A stretch of DNA of 64,000 nt from Bacteroidia bacterium (lineage in GTDB: Bacteria; Bacteroidota; Bacteroidia; Cytophagales; Flammeovirgaceae), in NCBI GenBank assembly GCA_030425505.1, contig JAUIAB010000003.1, forward strand, positions 118,787 through 182,786, in the 5' to 3' direction. Positions within the stretch are counted from its first letter, which is position 1. The number at the start of each line of letters is the position of its first letter. The position numbers and the translations under genes were made by a program. Shown here piece by piece: positions 34,928-46,100 of this stretch. A model generated the notes under the pieces. That model saw nothing but the letters and a program-made list of their open reading frames with translations, was not told the origin of the DNA and did not search any database.

Positions 34928-37900
34928 ATGAAAAATATAACTAATCTAAAAAACCAGTTGAGGTTTCTATCAACAGGTTTACTCGTACTAAATTTTTTAA
35001 TACTAGTCAGTTCAGCAGATGCTCAAATAAGAAGTGCTGGATCTGGAGAGTGGTATGTTGCTGCAACATGGGAAGGAGGAGTAATTCCAGGAGATAACGA
35101 TGAAGTAGTAATTGTTTCAACCCATACAGTTGACTTAACAGGTGATGTTGCTGAAAACTTACTTTCAATTACTATTCAGGCAAATGCTATACTTGACTTA
35201 AATGAGTTTCAAATAGCAAATGTTCAAAGCTTTTTGAATGATGGTGCTTCAGCTACCTTAAGAACTCGCCAGCATTTTATTGAAGCAACAAATGATAATT
35301 CATTTTATGCAAATGATCTATCCATAGTAGAAATTGATGGGTCTGTAGCAGGTGATTTTATTGTTGATAGTAGAACAGAATTTCCTAACCTAACTATAAC
35401 AAAAAGAGAAGCCGTAGCATTAAATGTATTTTTAGACAATTTAGATGAAATTACTATTAATGGCGATTTGAATATTTCTTTAGCACAAAGCGTAATTGAT
35501 AATAATGATTTTCAACCAGTAACACTACATATAGGAAACCCAGTTAACGATCACGATTGTACGGTTAGAGTAGCTGGAGATATTAATGTTTCAAATGCTT
35601 TTTTAATGGTAGAAGATGATGATACCAACTTAGACCAACACTTATTAGATGTAGCTGGCAATATATCCTTAACAAGCACTACTGACACAGAGTTAGTATT
35701 CGATAGAGCAAACGCAGCACACTATACATCTGACCCAAACAACAGTATCGTAAATCTTCAAATATCGGGAGCAGAAAACGCCACTTTCTCAATGGATGGA
35801 GCAAGTGCTACTTTAAACAGACTGATAGTTAACAAAGAAATAGATGCTAAAGTTACTCTAAGTGCAGACGATGAGACTAGATTTAGTCTTTTTGGGAAAA
35901 ATAATCAGGGAGATTATATAGATAGAGCCTTATATATACAGCAGGGCATATTAGAGCTTGGAGATAATATGCAAATACCTTCTTTAATAGAGTCAAATAT
36001 TATAGGTGCAAGCTTTACCGTAAGAGAGGATGCAGGCTTAATATTAAATGGAAACAATTCATCTATTAGATTTTCTACAGAAGGAGGAGCATCTGATTAT
36101 TTAATAGTTATAGGAACTCTAAAAGTCATAAAAGGTACTTTCGATGTAAATGCTAATTCTTTAATTTTATTTGGAAAGTTAGAAGTTTCTCACGATGCAG
36201 ACAATATTGGAACCGTTGATATTGAAACTTCCCTAGAGTATACTACTGATTTAATTGATGTTGTAGCAGATCCAAGTATAGTGGTAGATGGAGGTATATT
36301 AAATGTTGGTTATCAAATGAGACGAGAGAGAATAACAGCTCCTGAAAATGCGGAATTAGATTTAACAGTTATAAATAATGGCGTAATTAACATATATGGA
36401 AACTTTCGACACCCATGGTATGGTATGTTTGAAGTTTATGGAGCAGGAAGTTCTTTAACTTTAGGAGAAGAAGGTGCAATAAATATTTATCGTTCTGTAA
36501 ATAGAGCTAACATCACAGATGTGTACATAGATCCTGAAGTATTCGTAGCTCCAGAAGCAAGCAATTTCGAAATACTTTTAACTGCAGAGGAGCCAGGTAT
36601 CACAGATAACTTTACAATTAACTCTACTGTTGCTTTATCAAACCTTACACTATCCGCAAGTAACGGAGCAGAAGCAAGCTTGACTCTAGAGAATGATCTA
36701 CACGTAAAAAAGTCATTGAATATCATAAATGATAATAGCAATGGAGCAACTCTTCATGAAAACAATCATAATATTGAGATAGAAGGAAACTTGTCAATCG
36801 TAGGAGGAACGTTTGAACCTTTAACAAATACGGTAACTTTTTCAGGTAACTATACTTCTAGTATCACCAATAATGGAGGGACATTAAGTTTTCATAACTT
36901 AACTATTAATAGAAATTTAGGAGCAGGAGTAGTTAGCTTAGAGACGGACATTACAGTAAATGGCGATATGAGCTTTAGTGCAGGGAGTGTTGCTATTGAT
37001 GAGGGTTTAAGTATTGAGCTAAAAAATAATTTGAACGGAGAAGCATCATTTACACCTACAGGAACATTACTTTTTTCAAATGAAGAAGGCGAGCAACAGT
37101 TTATTGGAAGTGGGATACTACCCAGTGTAGAAGTTGAAAGCGCAGGTGGAGTAGCAGCAAGTGGCAATGTAATAATTAATGGAGACCTATCATTTTTGTT
37201 TTTTAATGGAGGATTAGATATTCAAAGTAACTTATTAACACTTGGTGAAAACTCAACAATAAATGACGAACCTGGAGATTCTAGAATTAATACTTCAGGG
37301 CTTGTAGGAATGGGAGGAATGAGAAAATTATTTCCCGCTGGTCCTTATACAGATACCTATACTTTTCCTCTTTTATCAAATGATAATGAAGCATCCGTTA
37401 CCATACATATAGCAGGCGCAGAACTAGAAGAAGGTGCTTATATAACAGTGAAACCAATAGATGGAGTAACTCCTCTTACAACAAATGATGTAGAATCAAC
37501 TGAATTAGCAATTTACTGGGATATCAAACAAAATGGATTTGACCTAGGAGCTGCTTCTGTTAGTCATGAGCTTCAATACGCAGCTGCTCATGAGCAAGAA
37601 GCGGACTTAGGAGAATATATTCCTGCACTATTTACAGAAGAAGCTTGGTTTACGCCTGCAGAAGATGATCTAAATGAATTTGTATATGTTGATGAAGTTT
37701 CAAGAGTAATTACTTTTGATGCCCTTGGAGACGGCTTTGAAAATCATGTGGGCTTTCAAATGTCTGACCCAAAAATAGCTGGGGTATTTACTGCCGGCAA
37801 AAGAGAAGAGTTTGGCCCTGTAAGAAAGTTTATTTCAAAGAAAAATGGTGGTTGGAATGAGGCTGGTGTATGGTCAATAGATACAGACGGAGATGGTTTT

Positions 37901-39517
37901 GAAAATAGAGAAAATAATGAAAATGAAGTACCTGAAGCAGGAGATATAGTCATTATAACAGGGGAAGATGCAGATAATTTGCATGATATCACATCTACGT
38001 CTGATGACTTGAGAGCTTACTCTTTACAAGTAGAGGGCACACTAAAATTGGGAGCTGAAACAGGAGGAACTAAAGGGCATAGATTTACCAATATAACTGG
38101 TTTAGGAACAATTACAACATACCCATTCGATGACAATGGAATGAGATATTATTTTGATCAGAATTTCAATAATATAGATCAATTCTTTGGGAAGCTAGGT
38201 TTTGCAGGATTGGATGATGCAGAACTGCCTAATAATTTGACAAAAGTAAATAGCTTAGAAATAACAGGTGGTGGAAATAAGATATTAACTACCAACCTGG
38301 AAGTAGTTGAGTCTTTAATTTTAACAGATGGTAATGTAGTAAGCTCTGAGGGATCAAAACTTACCATATCTGATATTACTAACCTAGAAACAGATATTAA
38401 TTTAGATAATCTGGAAGGAATGGCTTCTGGTGCAAGAATAGAATCTCAAAGTTATGTAGTAGGCCCAATGATCATTAAAGGAGATTTTAGCCCAGCTGGG
38501 CGTATTGAATTTCCTATTGGATCAGAGGAAGGAAACTATAGACCGATAGGTTTAGATTTTCAAGTAGCCGATGGTGGAGAGTATATGTTAGAGGCTGAGT
38601 TAATAGAGGGAGATGCTAATTTTGAAGGTGTTGTTTACCCAGGTGACCTTGAAGCAGTAAGTAGCTTAAGATATTGGAAAGTAACTGCAGTAGGACCAGT
38701 AAGTGAAAGTGATGATTTTCAAAATATTACAGCTAGCCTAAGTTATGATGCTGCAGTAGATGGCATTAATAGTGTAGCAGCTATTGCTAACGAAGTAAAG
38801 TTGACTAAAGCACCACAGCTTGGTCAACCATATACAGATGTATGGGACTTAGAGGTACAAGGAAATGTTCTTAGTAATTCTGGTGTCGACAATCAGTTTG
38901 ATGGTTTTAGCATCTTAGTTTTTGGTACTACTAATTTTGAAAGTAATCCCTTACCAGTTACGCTAGTATCTTTTGAAGGTAAAGCTCAAAATGATGGAGT
39001 AACACTTAACTGGGTAACAGCAAGTGAGGTAAATAACAGCCACTTTGAAGTAGAACGTTCTTTAGATGGAGAAAGCTTTGATCAAATAGGTATAGTAGAT
39101 GGTTTTGGTACTACTACAGTTACGCAAAACTATAGTTTTATAGATTCAAACTCTGCATCTGGAGTAGTATACTACAGACTAAGACAGGTTGACTTCGATG
39201 GAGCATTTGAATACAGTAAAATAATAACAGTAATAGTTAATCAGGCAACGGATAGTCCTATAGAAGAATTTGTAGTGTACCCTAACCCTATCCAGTCTGG
39301 TACTTTCAGTATAGCAAAAGTAGGATCAAATGATGCTTATGCTAGCTATAATGTGACATTGCAAGACGTTTCTGGAAAAGTATACTACAGTAAAGAAAAT
39401 ACATTAGATAGTGCAAGTAATGAACTTGCTACTATGGTGAACAAACTTGGTTCTGGTGTTTATTTGTTGCGCATCTCTAGTGGAGATGACCAACAGGTGG
39501 TGAGACTTTTAAAATAG
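34928..39517 (+). CDS. Giant T9SS surface protein, tandem copy 3 (1529 aa)
   Basis: The signal peptide (1-33) ends LVSSADAQ. A first G8-like module has GEWYVAATWEGG and a second begins near 970 (GGWNEAGVWSID). The solenoid-like middle again has LEVFG- and LTINGN-type repeats, followed by the SYVVGPMIIKG block, the fibronectin-III-like module (about 1340) and the T9SS sorting domain from YPNP at about 1451. It is the closest relative of copy 2, with 86-bp and 145-bp identical patches and the same 3' flank through the terminator. The central repeats have diverged more than the ends, as in variable surface proteins. Substrate or partner is unknown. Confidence 0.9.
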   Translation: MKNITNLKNQLRFLSTGLLVLNFLILVSSADAQIRSAGSGEWYVAATWEGGVIPGDNDEVVIVSTHTVDLTGDVAENLLSITIQANAILDLNEFQIANVQSFLNDGASATLRTRQHFIEATNDNSFYANDLSIVEIDGSVAGDFIVDSRTEFPNLTITKREAVALNVFLDNLDEITINGDLNISLAQSVIDNNDFQPVTLHIGNPVNDHDCTVRVAGDINVSNAFLMVEDDDTNLDQHLLDVAGNISLTSTTDTELVFDRANAAHYTSDPNNSIVNLQISGAENATFSMDGASATLNRLIVNKEIDAKVTLSADDETRFSLFGKNNQGDYIDRALYIQQGILELGDNMQIPSLIESNIIGASFTVREDAGLILNGNNSSIRFSTEGGASDYLIVIGTLKVIKGTFDVNANSLILFGKLEVSHDADNIGTVDIETSLEYTTDLIDVVADPSIVVDGGILNVGYQMRRERITAPENAELDLTVINNGVINIYGNFRHPWYGMFEVYGAGSSLTLGEEGAINIYRSVNRANITDVYIDPEVFVAPEASNFEILLTAEEPGITDNFTINSTVALSNLTLSASNGAEASLTLENDLHVKKSLNIINDNSNGATLHENNHNIEIEGNLSIVGGTFEPLTNTVTFSGNYTSSITNNGGTLSFHNLTINRNLGAGVVSLETDITVNGDMSFSAGSVAIDEGLSIELKNNLNGEASFTPTGTLLFSNEEGEQQFIGSGILPSVEVESAGGVAASGNVIINGDLSFLFFNGGLDIQSNLLTLGENSTINDEPGDSRINTSGLVGMGGMRKLFPAGPYTDTYTFPLLSNDNEASVTIHIAGAELEEGAYITVKPIDGVTPLTTNDVESTELAIYWDIKQNGFDLGAASVSHELQYAAAHEQEADLGEYIPALFTEEAWFTPAEDDLNEFVYVDEVSRVITFDALGDGFENHVGFQMSDPKIAGVFTAGKREEFGPVRKFISKKNGGWNEAGVWSIDTDGDGFENRENNENEVPEAGDIVIITGEDADNLHDITSTSDDLRAYSLQVEGTLKLGAETGGTKGHRFTNITGLGTITTYPFDDNGMRYYFDQNFNNIDQFFGKLGFAGLDDAELPNNLTKVNSLEITGGGNKILTTNLEVVESLILTDGNVVSSEGSKLTISDITNLETDINLDNLEGMASGARIESQSYVVGPMIIKGDFSPAGRIEFPIGSEEGNYRPIGLDFQVADGGEYMLEAELIEGDANFEGVVYPGDLEAVSSLRYWKVTAVGPVSESDDFQNITASLSYDAAVDGINSVAAIANEVKLTKAPQLGQPYTDVWDLEVQGNVLSNSGVDNQFDGFSILVFGTTNFESNPLPVTLVSFEGKAQNDGVTLNWVTASEVNNSHFEVERSLDGESFDQIGIVDGFGTTTVTQNYSFIDSNSASGVVYYRLRQVDFDGAFEYSKIITVIVNQATDSPIEEFVVYPNPIQSGTFSIAKVGSNDAYASYNVTLQDVSGKVYYSKENTLDSASNELATMVNKLGSGVYLLRISSGDDQQVVRLLK
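36758..36843 (+). repeat. 86-bp identity patch shared with copy 2
   Basis: Partner of 31732-31817, identical in every base. The sequence diverges again within one or two codons at both ends. Confidence 0.8.
38910..39054 (+). repeat. 145-bp identity patch shared with copy 2
   Basis: Partner of 33890-34034, identical in every base. Confidence 0.8.
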
Positions 39518-39537
39518 TCTCAAACACTAAGTATGTT

Positions 39538-39567
39538 AAAGAGGGCTGCAATGCAGCCCTCTTTTTT
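39538..39567 (+). terminator. Terminator of tandem copy 3
   Basis: AGAGGGCTGC/GCAGCCCTCT stem followed by TTTT; same core as the terminators of the other tandem copies. Confidence 0.88.
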
Positions 39568-39930
39568 GGTTTTCGACTTGTTGTAGCTATATAGTATTGT
39601 ATTGATCAGTTTAAATTACATGAAAAACTCTAATAATTTTTTCTGCAACAAAAGATCAAAATATGAAAAACATACCCCTTTTAATCTCAGTTTGATTAAT
39701 AGCTTTCACTCAACTCATTTAAACATGTTAATAATAGATATCATTTTGGGCTCAGTTCAAAGTTCTAATAGACAGCAATAATACTTCTTAAGATAATTTA
39801 CCATAAAAGACAACCTTATAAGCACATTTTCTATACTTTTTTTTAATCAAACTCGGCTTTTTAACACTCAGTTTTTACCCTAATAACCATCAAATTATAA
39901 GCTCTCCTATGAAGGTTTTTTATTTCTTAT

Positions 39931-39946
39931 TAGTAATTAATTACTA
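39931..39946. promoter_or_regulatory. Perfect 16-bp palindrome upstream of cassette 4
   Basis: TAGTAATTAATTACTA is fully self-complementary and operator-like. It lies 158 bp before the ATG. It could also arise by chance in such AT-rich DNA. Confidence 0.3.
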
Positions 39947-40064
39947 GCCAAGATAATTATAATCAGAATTAAATTTTTTGCAGAAAAAAAACTTAAAAAG
40001 TGTTAATGAAAATTTTTGGAATAGTAATTGTCTCACCTTTATTGTTTAAATTTATATTAGTTTA

Positions 40065-40082
40065 TTACTCAAGTAATATAAA
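40065..40082 (+). promoter_or_regulatory. Shared box of the giant surface-protein genes (copy 4)
   Basis: TTAC-TCAA-GTAA is a perfect inverted repeat; the following TAATATAAA departs from TAAnTTTTA. It ends 22 nt before the ATG, similar to the spacing at the 5992 gene (20 nt). Confidence 0.5.
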
Positions 40083-40104
40083 ACTATAACCAAAGCACAG
40101 AACC

Positions 40105-43100
40105 ATGAAAAGATCATTTACGAAAATAGGCTTACTTTTTTCTCAGCTCAGCTTTATACTATTTTTATTTATCGGTTATTCTAACTTAACACATGCACAA
40201 CAAACCTGGTACAGCTTTGATGGTGGTGGAAACTGGTCAAATCCGTCAAGTTGGACATTAGATCCATTAGGAGGGCCCCTTAATCCAGCTACTGAATATC
40301 CAGTAGGGATCACAGATCAAGTGATTATACAAGCTGGAGACATAGTAAGCTTAGATAATGTTATCAACAATCAACAAACTTCCAGTGTAACTATAGAACC
40401 AGGAGCGGTACTAGATTGTAAAACATTCAGGCTACGACCTAATAAAATCTTAGGTAGTGGCATAATAAAGACTAATTCTACCTTTCCAACTGGAGTCAAT
40501 GGTGTTGTTGATGCAAATGCATTTTATGAAAACTTAAATTCACAAGCAATACTATATAGAAGTTCATCTGTTTTACTTCTTTCATCTAACCTTGGAAGGT
40601 CTAATTTTCCTAATCTTACTATTTTGAAAACAGGAAACTCTAATGATAATTTTTTATTAAGGCTTAACAGTAATCTAACTGTTCTAGGAAATTTAGATCT
40701 TGAAGTAGAACAAAATGGAACTGCTTCATTTGAAATAGGTTATTTTTTAAACGAATTAGCTTATTCTATTGAGGTTGAAGGTGATCTTAATATCAATCAA
40801 AATGCAAGAATGTTTGTAGAAAATGATTTTAACCAACCTAATCATACAATTGCTGTCAATGGAAGCTTAAATAATAATGGAGAACTTAAGCTAACCAATA
40901 GAGATGCTCCGTATTATACAGAAGCTATTAATAACACCGTAGTAAAACTTGAGTTTGGAGGTGACCAAGATGCAGAGTTTCATGTCAATGGAAATACTCA
41001 GTTAGACCAAATCATAGTCAACAAACAAAATGGATCAAAACTGACAATTAACTCCCTAGACAATAATAGCTTCAAGCTTTTTGGTACTAATAATCAGGCT
41101 AATGCAAATGAAAAAGCTCTTTATTTACAAAGCGGTTTTTTGGAACTTAGCGGAAGCCTAACAATTCCTTCTTTAAATGAGGGTAATGTAGGATTTACTA
41201 TCCCTGTAAATTCTGGCTTAATACTTAATGGAGATAACATTTCTGTGACACACAAAATCGCGAATGGTAATGTCGCTTCACCTTTAAACCTCAGAGGCTC
41301 ACTGGAAGTAATTGCTGGGAGCTATAATGGTGGTAATTCCCAAGGTATCTTATATGGGAATAACGGATCCTTAACTATTCATTCGGGAGAGGTTAATATT
41401 TCTCAGTTTCTGCCAGAAGTTTTGGGTGGAAGCAGAATTAATTATACTCAGACTGGAGGAAACTTTGTAATAAGAGGAAAAGAAGGTTACCCAAATGCTT
41501 TTATTGAAAATAATGATGTGTTACTTCCTTTGGTTAAATTTGGAGACTTCTCACAAATTTCTATTACTGGTGGTACGATCGAAATAAAAGATAGAGCGCA
41601 TCATAATGGGATTAATACTTTATATGTTGGTTTCACTAATGATTTGAATGTTAGTGGAGGGCTATTAAAGCTATCAGCTTCTACAGCACTTTTTGAGGAA
41701 TATAAAATTAATGTTAATCCTGCTTTTGAGTTTAATGATTTTGAAATAGAAAACTTACCTTCAAGTTTTTCTGCACTAACATGTAACGGAATCTTTCCCA
41801 AGTTTAAAGGAAATGTAACTGTAAAAGAAAGAGTTACATTAAATATCTCAGATAGTGATGTGTATATTGGAGGTAATTTCACAGTTGAAGATGGAGCAAC
41901 AGTAGATATTACAAGAGGCTTAACATTTTATGGTGAAGACCGACAAGATGTAGTTAAAAATGGAACCTTAAGATTAAGAAATACTTCTGATTTAGAGATA
42001 ACTGACAATACTCAGGTGTATATATCTAGCAATGATGGAGATGTTAACTTTGGGAGAATTAAAAACCTAATAGTTGGCAGTAACTCTCTTCTAGATTACT
42101 CAGGAAATATAGGAATTGATAAAGATATTATTAATAATGGTGAAATTACTGGAAATATACGACTAATTGGGAATATTCATCAAACACTATCTGGGGAAGG
42201 TGAGTATGGGGCAATTACATTAGCTAATACTTCGCTTGGAGAAGGCAATGGAGCCGTACTGAGCATAACAGACAATATTGAACTTAATGGTAACTTCACC
42301 TTTGAGCAAGACGGAAGAGTTGCATTAGATCCTAATGTTGGTATTAAACTAGGTTTTAATAGCAATGTAGCTGGATATAATGGCATTAGGTATTTTATAA
42401 CTGACGGAGCAACAAACACTATAAATAATTTTATACCAGTAGGTAATAATCAAACAGTAACCTATCCAATAGGAACCAACAATTACTATCTTCCGGTAAC
42501 ATATTCAAATCTAAATGTAGCAAGAGGAGGAAGTGCAAGAGTAACTTTAGTCACCAGCCCGCATCCCAATACAAGAGATGCTGCTAATAATGATGAAATT
42601 CAAGTTTATTGGAAAGTTAGAAGCTCAGGCTTACAAGTAAACCAAGCTACTCATAATTATACCTTTGCAAAAGGATTAAGCGATTGGGATGAAATTGGCC
42701 AATATGTAGCTGGTAGGTTTGATATTAATAGTTTTACATGGGTAACCAATAATGATGTTAATGAAGTTATTGAAGATGATGAAGCAGCAACTATTCGCTT
42801 AAACTCAACAAACTTTAACTCAGACTACACAGCAGCAAAACCTAATGAATTCATAGGTCTTCCTCCAACTACTTTTTACTCAAGAGGTAATGGCAATTGG
42901 GAAGAATTGGTAACCTGGTCTACAGTAGGGCATGGTGGAGCTGCTGCAGCTAGCTTACCTGGAGCAAATGATATTGTAATTATCAGCCCAGACCATATAG
43001 TTACAATTCCTGACCCTGATGGAAACCCTGACTTAAACTCAGGAATAGACGTTTTAGCTTTAGAGCTTGGAGGGGGATTAGTTCTACAAGATAAAGTTAC

Positions 43101-46100
43101 TTCTTTTGGCTTTGTAAGTGGTCTAGGAAATAGAAGTAGATTAACGATAGAAAATATTCATGAATATTTTCCTGAAGGAGATTTTGAGAATTTTATGTCT
43201 ATTGAACTTGCCACAGTAGAGTATAAAGCCACAAGTATAGGAATAACAATGCCGTCTTCTCCTACGGTATATCCAAACCTAGTACTTTCTGGAAACGAGA
43301 GCAAAGCATTCCCCACAGATGTTGAAATAACAGTTAATAGAAATTTGACTACAGAATCTGAAGTTGGGAATTCAGATAAATCTGTTGTGGTAAGAGGTAA
43401 TCTATATGTTGGAGGCACTTTAAAAGTAGATGCAGGATATTTAAAAATATTTCAATTTAGTGCAAATGGCAATGATGTTAATATAACGGCTAACAATTTA
43501 ATAGTTGACAATAATGCTGTACTTAAAATACTCGAAACTAATGGAGGAACTATTAATGGTCTAGATGTCGATGATAATAGCTATAGAAGTAATATTTATG
43601 TATCAGGATCTATTTTTAATGAAGGAACAATAGACCTAACACAAGAGAAGGGTACAGATCTTTATTTTGTTGGAGAAAACAATTCATCTACCATTTTTTC
43701 AGGTATTTATCATTTTGATAAAATAATTGTCAATAAAAGTGATGGATCGAATATTGTTACACTAAGAGATGCTGCTGACATTGATGGTTTTTCATTAGCC
43801 AGAGGGTTAGAAGTACAAAACGGAACTTTAAATTACCAGCTACCTTATGATGTAACTTTTTCAGAAAGTAGCTTTACTATTCCTGAAGGAAGTAAGGTTA
43901 TTATTAATAATAATGATGCAGACATTCAGATTTGTGCTGATTCTAATCCAATAACTGCAAATAGCAGTGACCTTTACTTAAGTGGAACTCTTGAAATAAG
44001 GGATGGAAATGTAATTATCGGTGATCAAGCAAACGATTTTGGCAGTGATATTATATATAATTCTTTATCAAATCCTCAAATCAATATTTATGGAGACAAT
44101 TATTTAATCGTACAAGGTCAGGTAAGAAGATCCAATGTTGAATTGAATGGAAAGCTATCATTGAGTATGGAAAATAATACAGGAATAGGCTTTGCTGAAC
44201 TAACTATTGAAGGAAACTTTGCAAGTAGAAGCTTTGGTATACTCGAAGTTTTTGGTGAAGGGAGCAAGCTTAATTGTGCTGGAGAAGTATTTGTAGAAAT
44301 TAAAAAAAGTAATAACAATCAAAATGTTGCAGATATCCGCATTGATGTAGACCCCGATTTAGACTCTGACTTGAGTAACTTAGTATTGAGTTTTTGGGCG
44401 CAAAATTCATCTGAAAACTTTTCATTATCATGCAATGATGAATTTGAATCATTAGTGGTTATATCTGGAGGAATACGCTTAGCTACTTTAGATTTAAGAA
44501 GCGATATTGCTCTAACAAATAATTTTAGCATGATTAATAATTCCACTCTAAATATAGATGGAGATTATACACTGAATATAGGCGGAAATTTTTCTAATAC
44601 TAATAGTACATTTAGTCCGAATACGGGTAAAGTAGTTTTTACTGGACCTAACCCTTCTTCGATTAATTCTAGTCACGAAAATGCTACTACTGAATTTTAT
44701 AATTTGGAAATAGCTAAAGAAGAAAATGCTGTAGTTACAGTTAGTGATAACGTCCATAGCAATAAGGTTACAGTAAAAAACAATTTAAATTTTGTCAGTG
44801 GAAGCTTAAATATAAGCGATGCCAAAACACTCCATATTGAAGGTAATGTAACTGGAATTGCCAATGTAGTTAGCAATGGTGTTAATCATAGTGGCTATTT
44901 AGAGTTCTCAGGCGAGAATATTCAAGATATTGAGTCTGGCTCTTTTGACAATATAAGATTAAAGCAAACTACTACTACTAGTGGTGATATTACAATTAAT
45001 AGAAATCTGACATTTAGTGACCCAGTTCAAGCTGGTACTGAAAATTCATTAAACATTGGTAATAATCTACTAACTCTTGGGAACGGCTTTCAATTTAATG
45101 GGGTAGATCCTGCTCAGGGTAAGTTTGTTAAAACAAGTGGAGCAGTGCAAATGAAGGGAGTTAGAAAAATGTTTTTTGGTAACGGGAATCCTTTAATTTC
45201 TCTAGATAAAAGTTTTATTTGGTCTATTGGAGTTGGGAACAGATACCTTCCAGTGACTATTGAATTAACCAGAACTAATTTTTCACCGAATTCTTATATA
45301 AATATAAAACCTATTTTTGAGCCTGCACCATTTACCACTGACTTAGCTAATAGTAATGAGTTGGGAGTTTATTGGGAAATACAAAGTGCTAATTTTGATG
45401 GCAATATTAATGTACAACATAGTTTCCAATATCCAGATAATGTTTTGCAAGATGGTTTAGAAGCAAATTATATTCCTGGAGTTTATTTTGAAGACGGCAT
45501 TGAAAACAACTGGTATAGACCTATAGCAGGAGATTTTATCGTAGATGAAGGTGACCCAAACACAATGACCTTTGACTTAGATGCTAATAATTTTGTGACC
45601 CCACAAGGAGTCCCTGTTGGTGATGGTGCAGTTGGAGGAGGAGACGGTAGAATAGACGGAATATTCACAGCAGCTTTAATCACAGAATTTGGAACCCCAC
45701 TTCGATTTATCTCTAGAGTACCAGGTGGTAATTGGACTGATTTTAATACCTGGGGTATATCTACAGATGGTGATGTACAACCAGATAGAAATGCAAACCC
45801 TGGAGAAACTCCTGATGAGAATTATTCTGTTCTAATTGATCTAAATAATCCTGTTATTGCAGATGTTGATATTTTGAGAGCTAAAACGCTACAGGTTGAA
45901 AGTGAATTAACTCTAGGAACAACTAAAAATCACCAGTTTAATTGGGTTACTGGTTTTGGATCTATTAGAATGCTTCCAGTAGAGGAAAATGGTATCCATA
46001 AGTATAAATTCAATGAAGCAATTAATGATTTAGATAATTTTGAAGGTGAAATAATATTTGATGGCGGAGATGGTTTAGAAGTGGAACTACCTCCCTCTAT

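Larger units (their letters stand above)
39568..40104. other. Upstream region of surface-protein cassette 4
   Basis: No gene was found in this AT-rich stretch. It holds a perfect 16-bp palindrome TAGTAATTAATTACTA (39931-39946), an ACTTAAAAAGTGTTAA block (39991) and the shared box at 40065. Spacing between block and box is 74 bp here instead of 57-58. Confidence 0.55.

Noticed and set aside
36487..38367. Long minus-strand frames inside the giant surface genes (for example at 36487, 36892, 37756)
   Set aside because: They are antisense to clearly coding DNA, have no recognisable domains and reflect the codon bias of the plus-strand genes.
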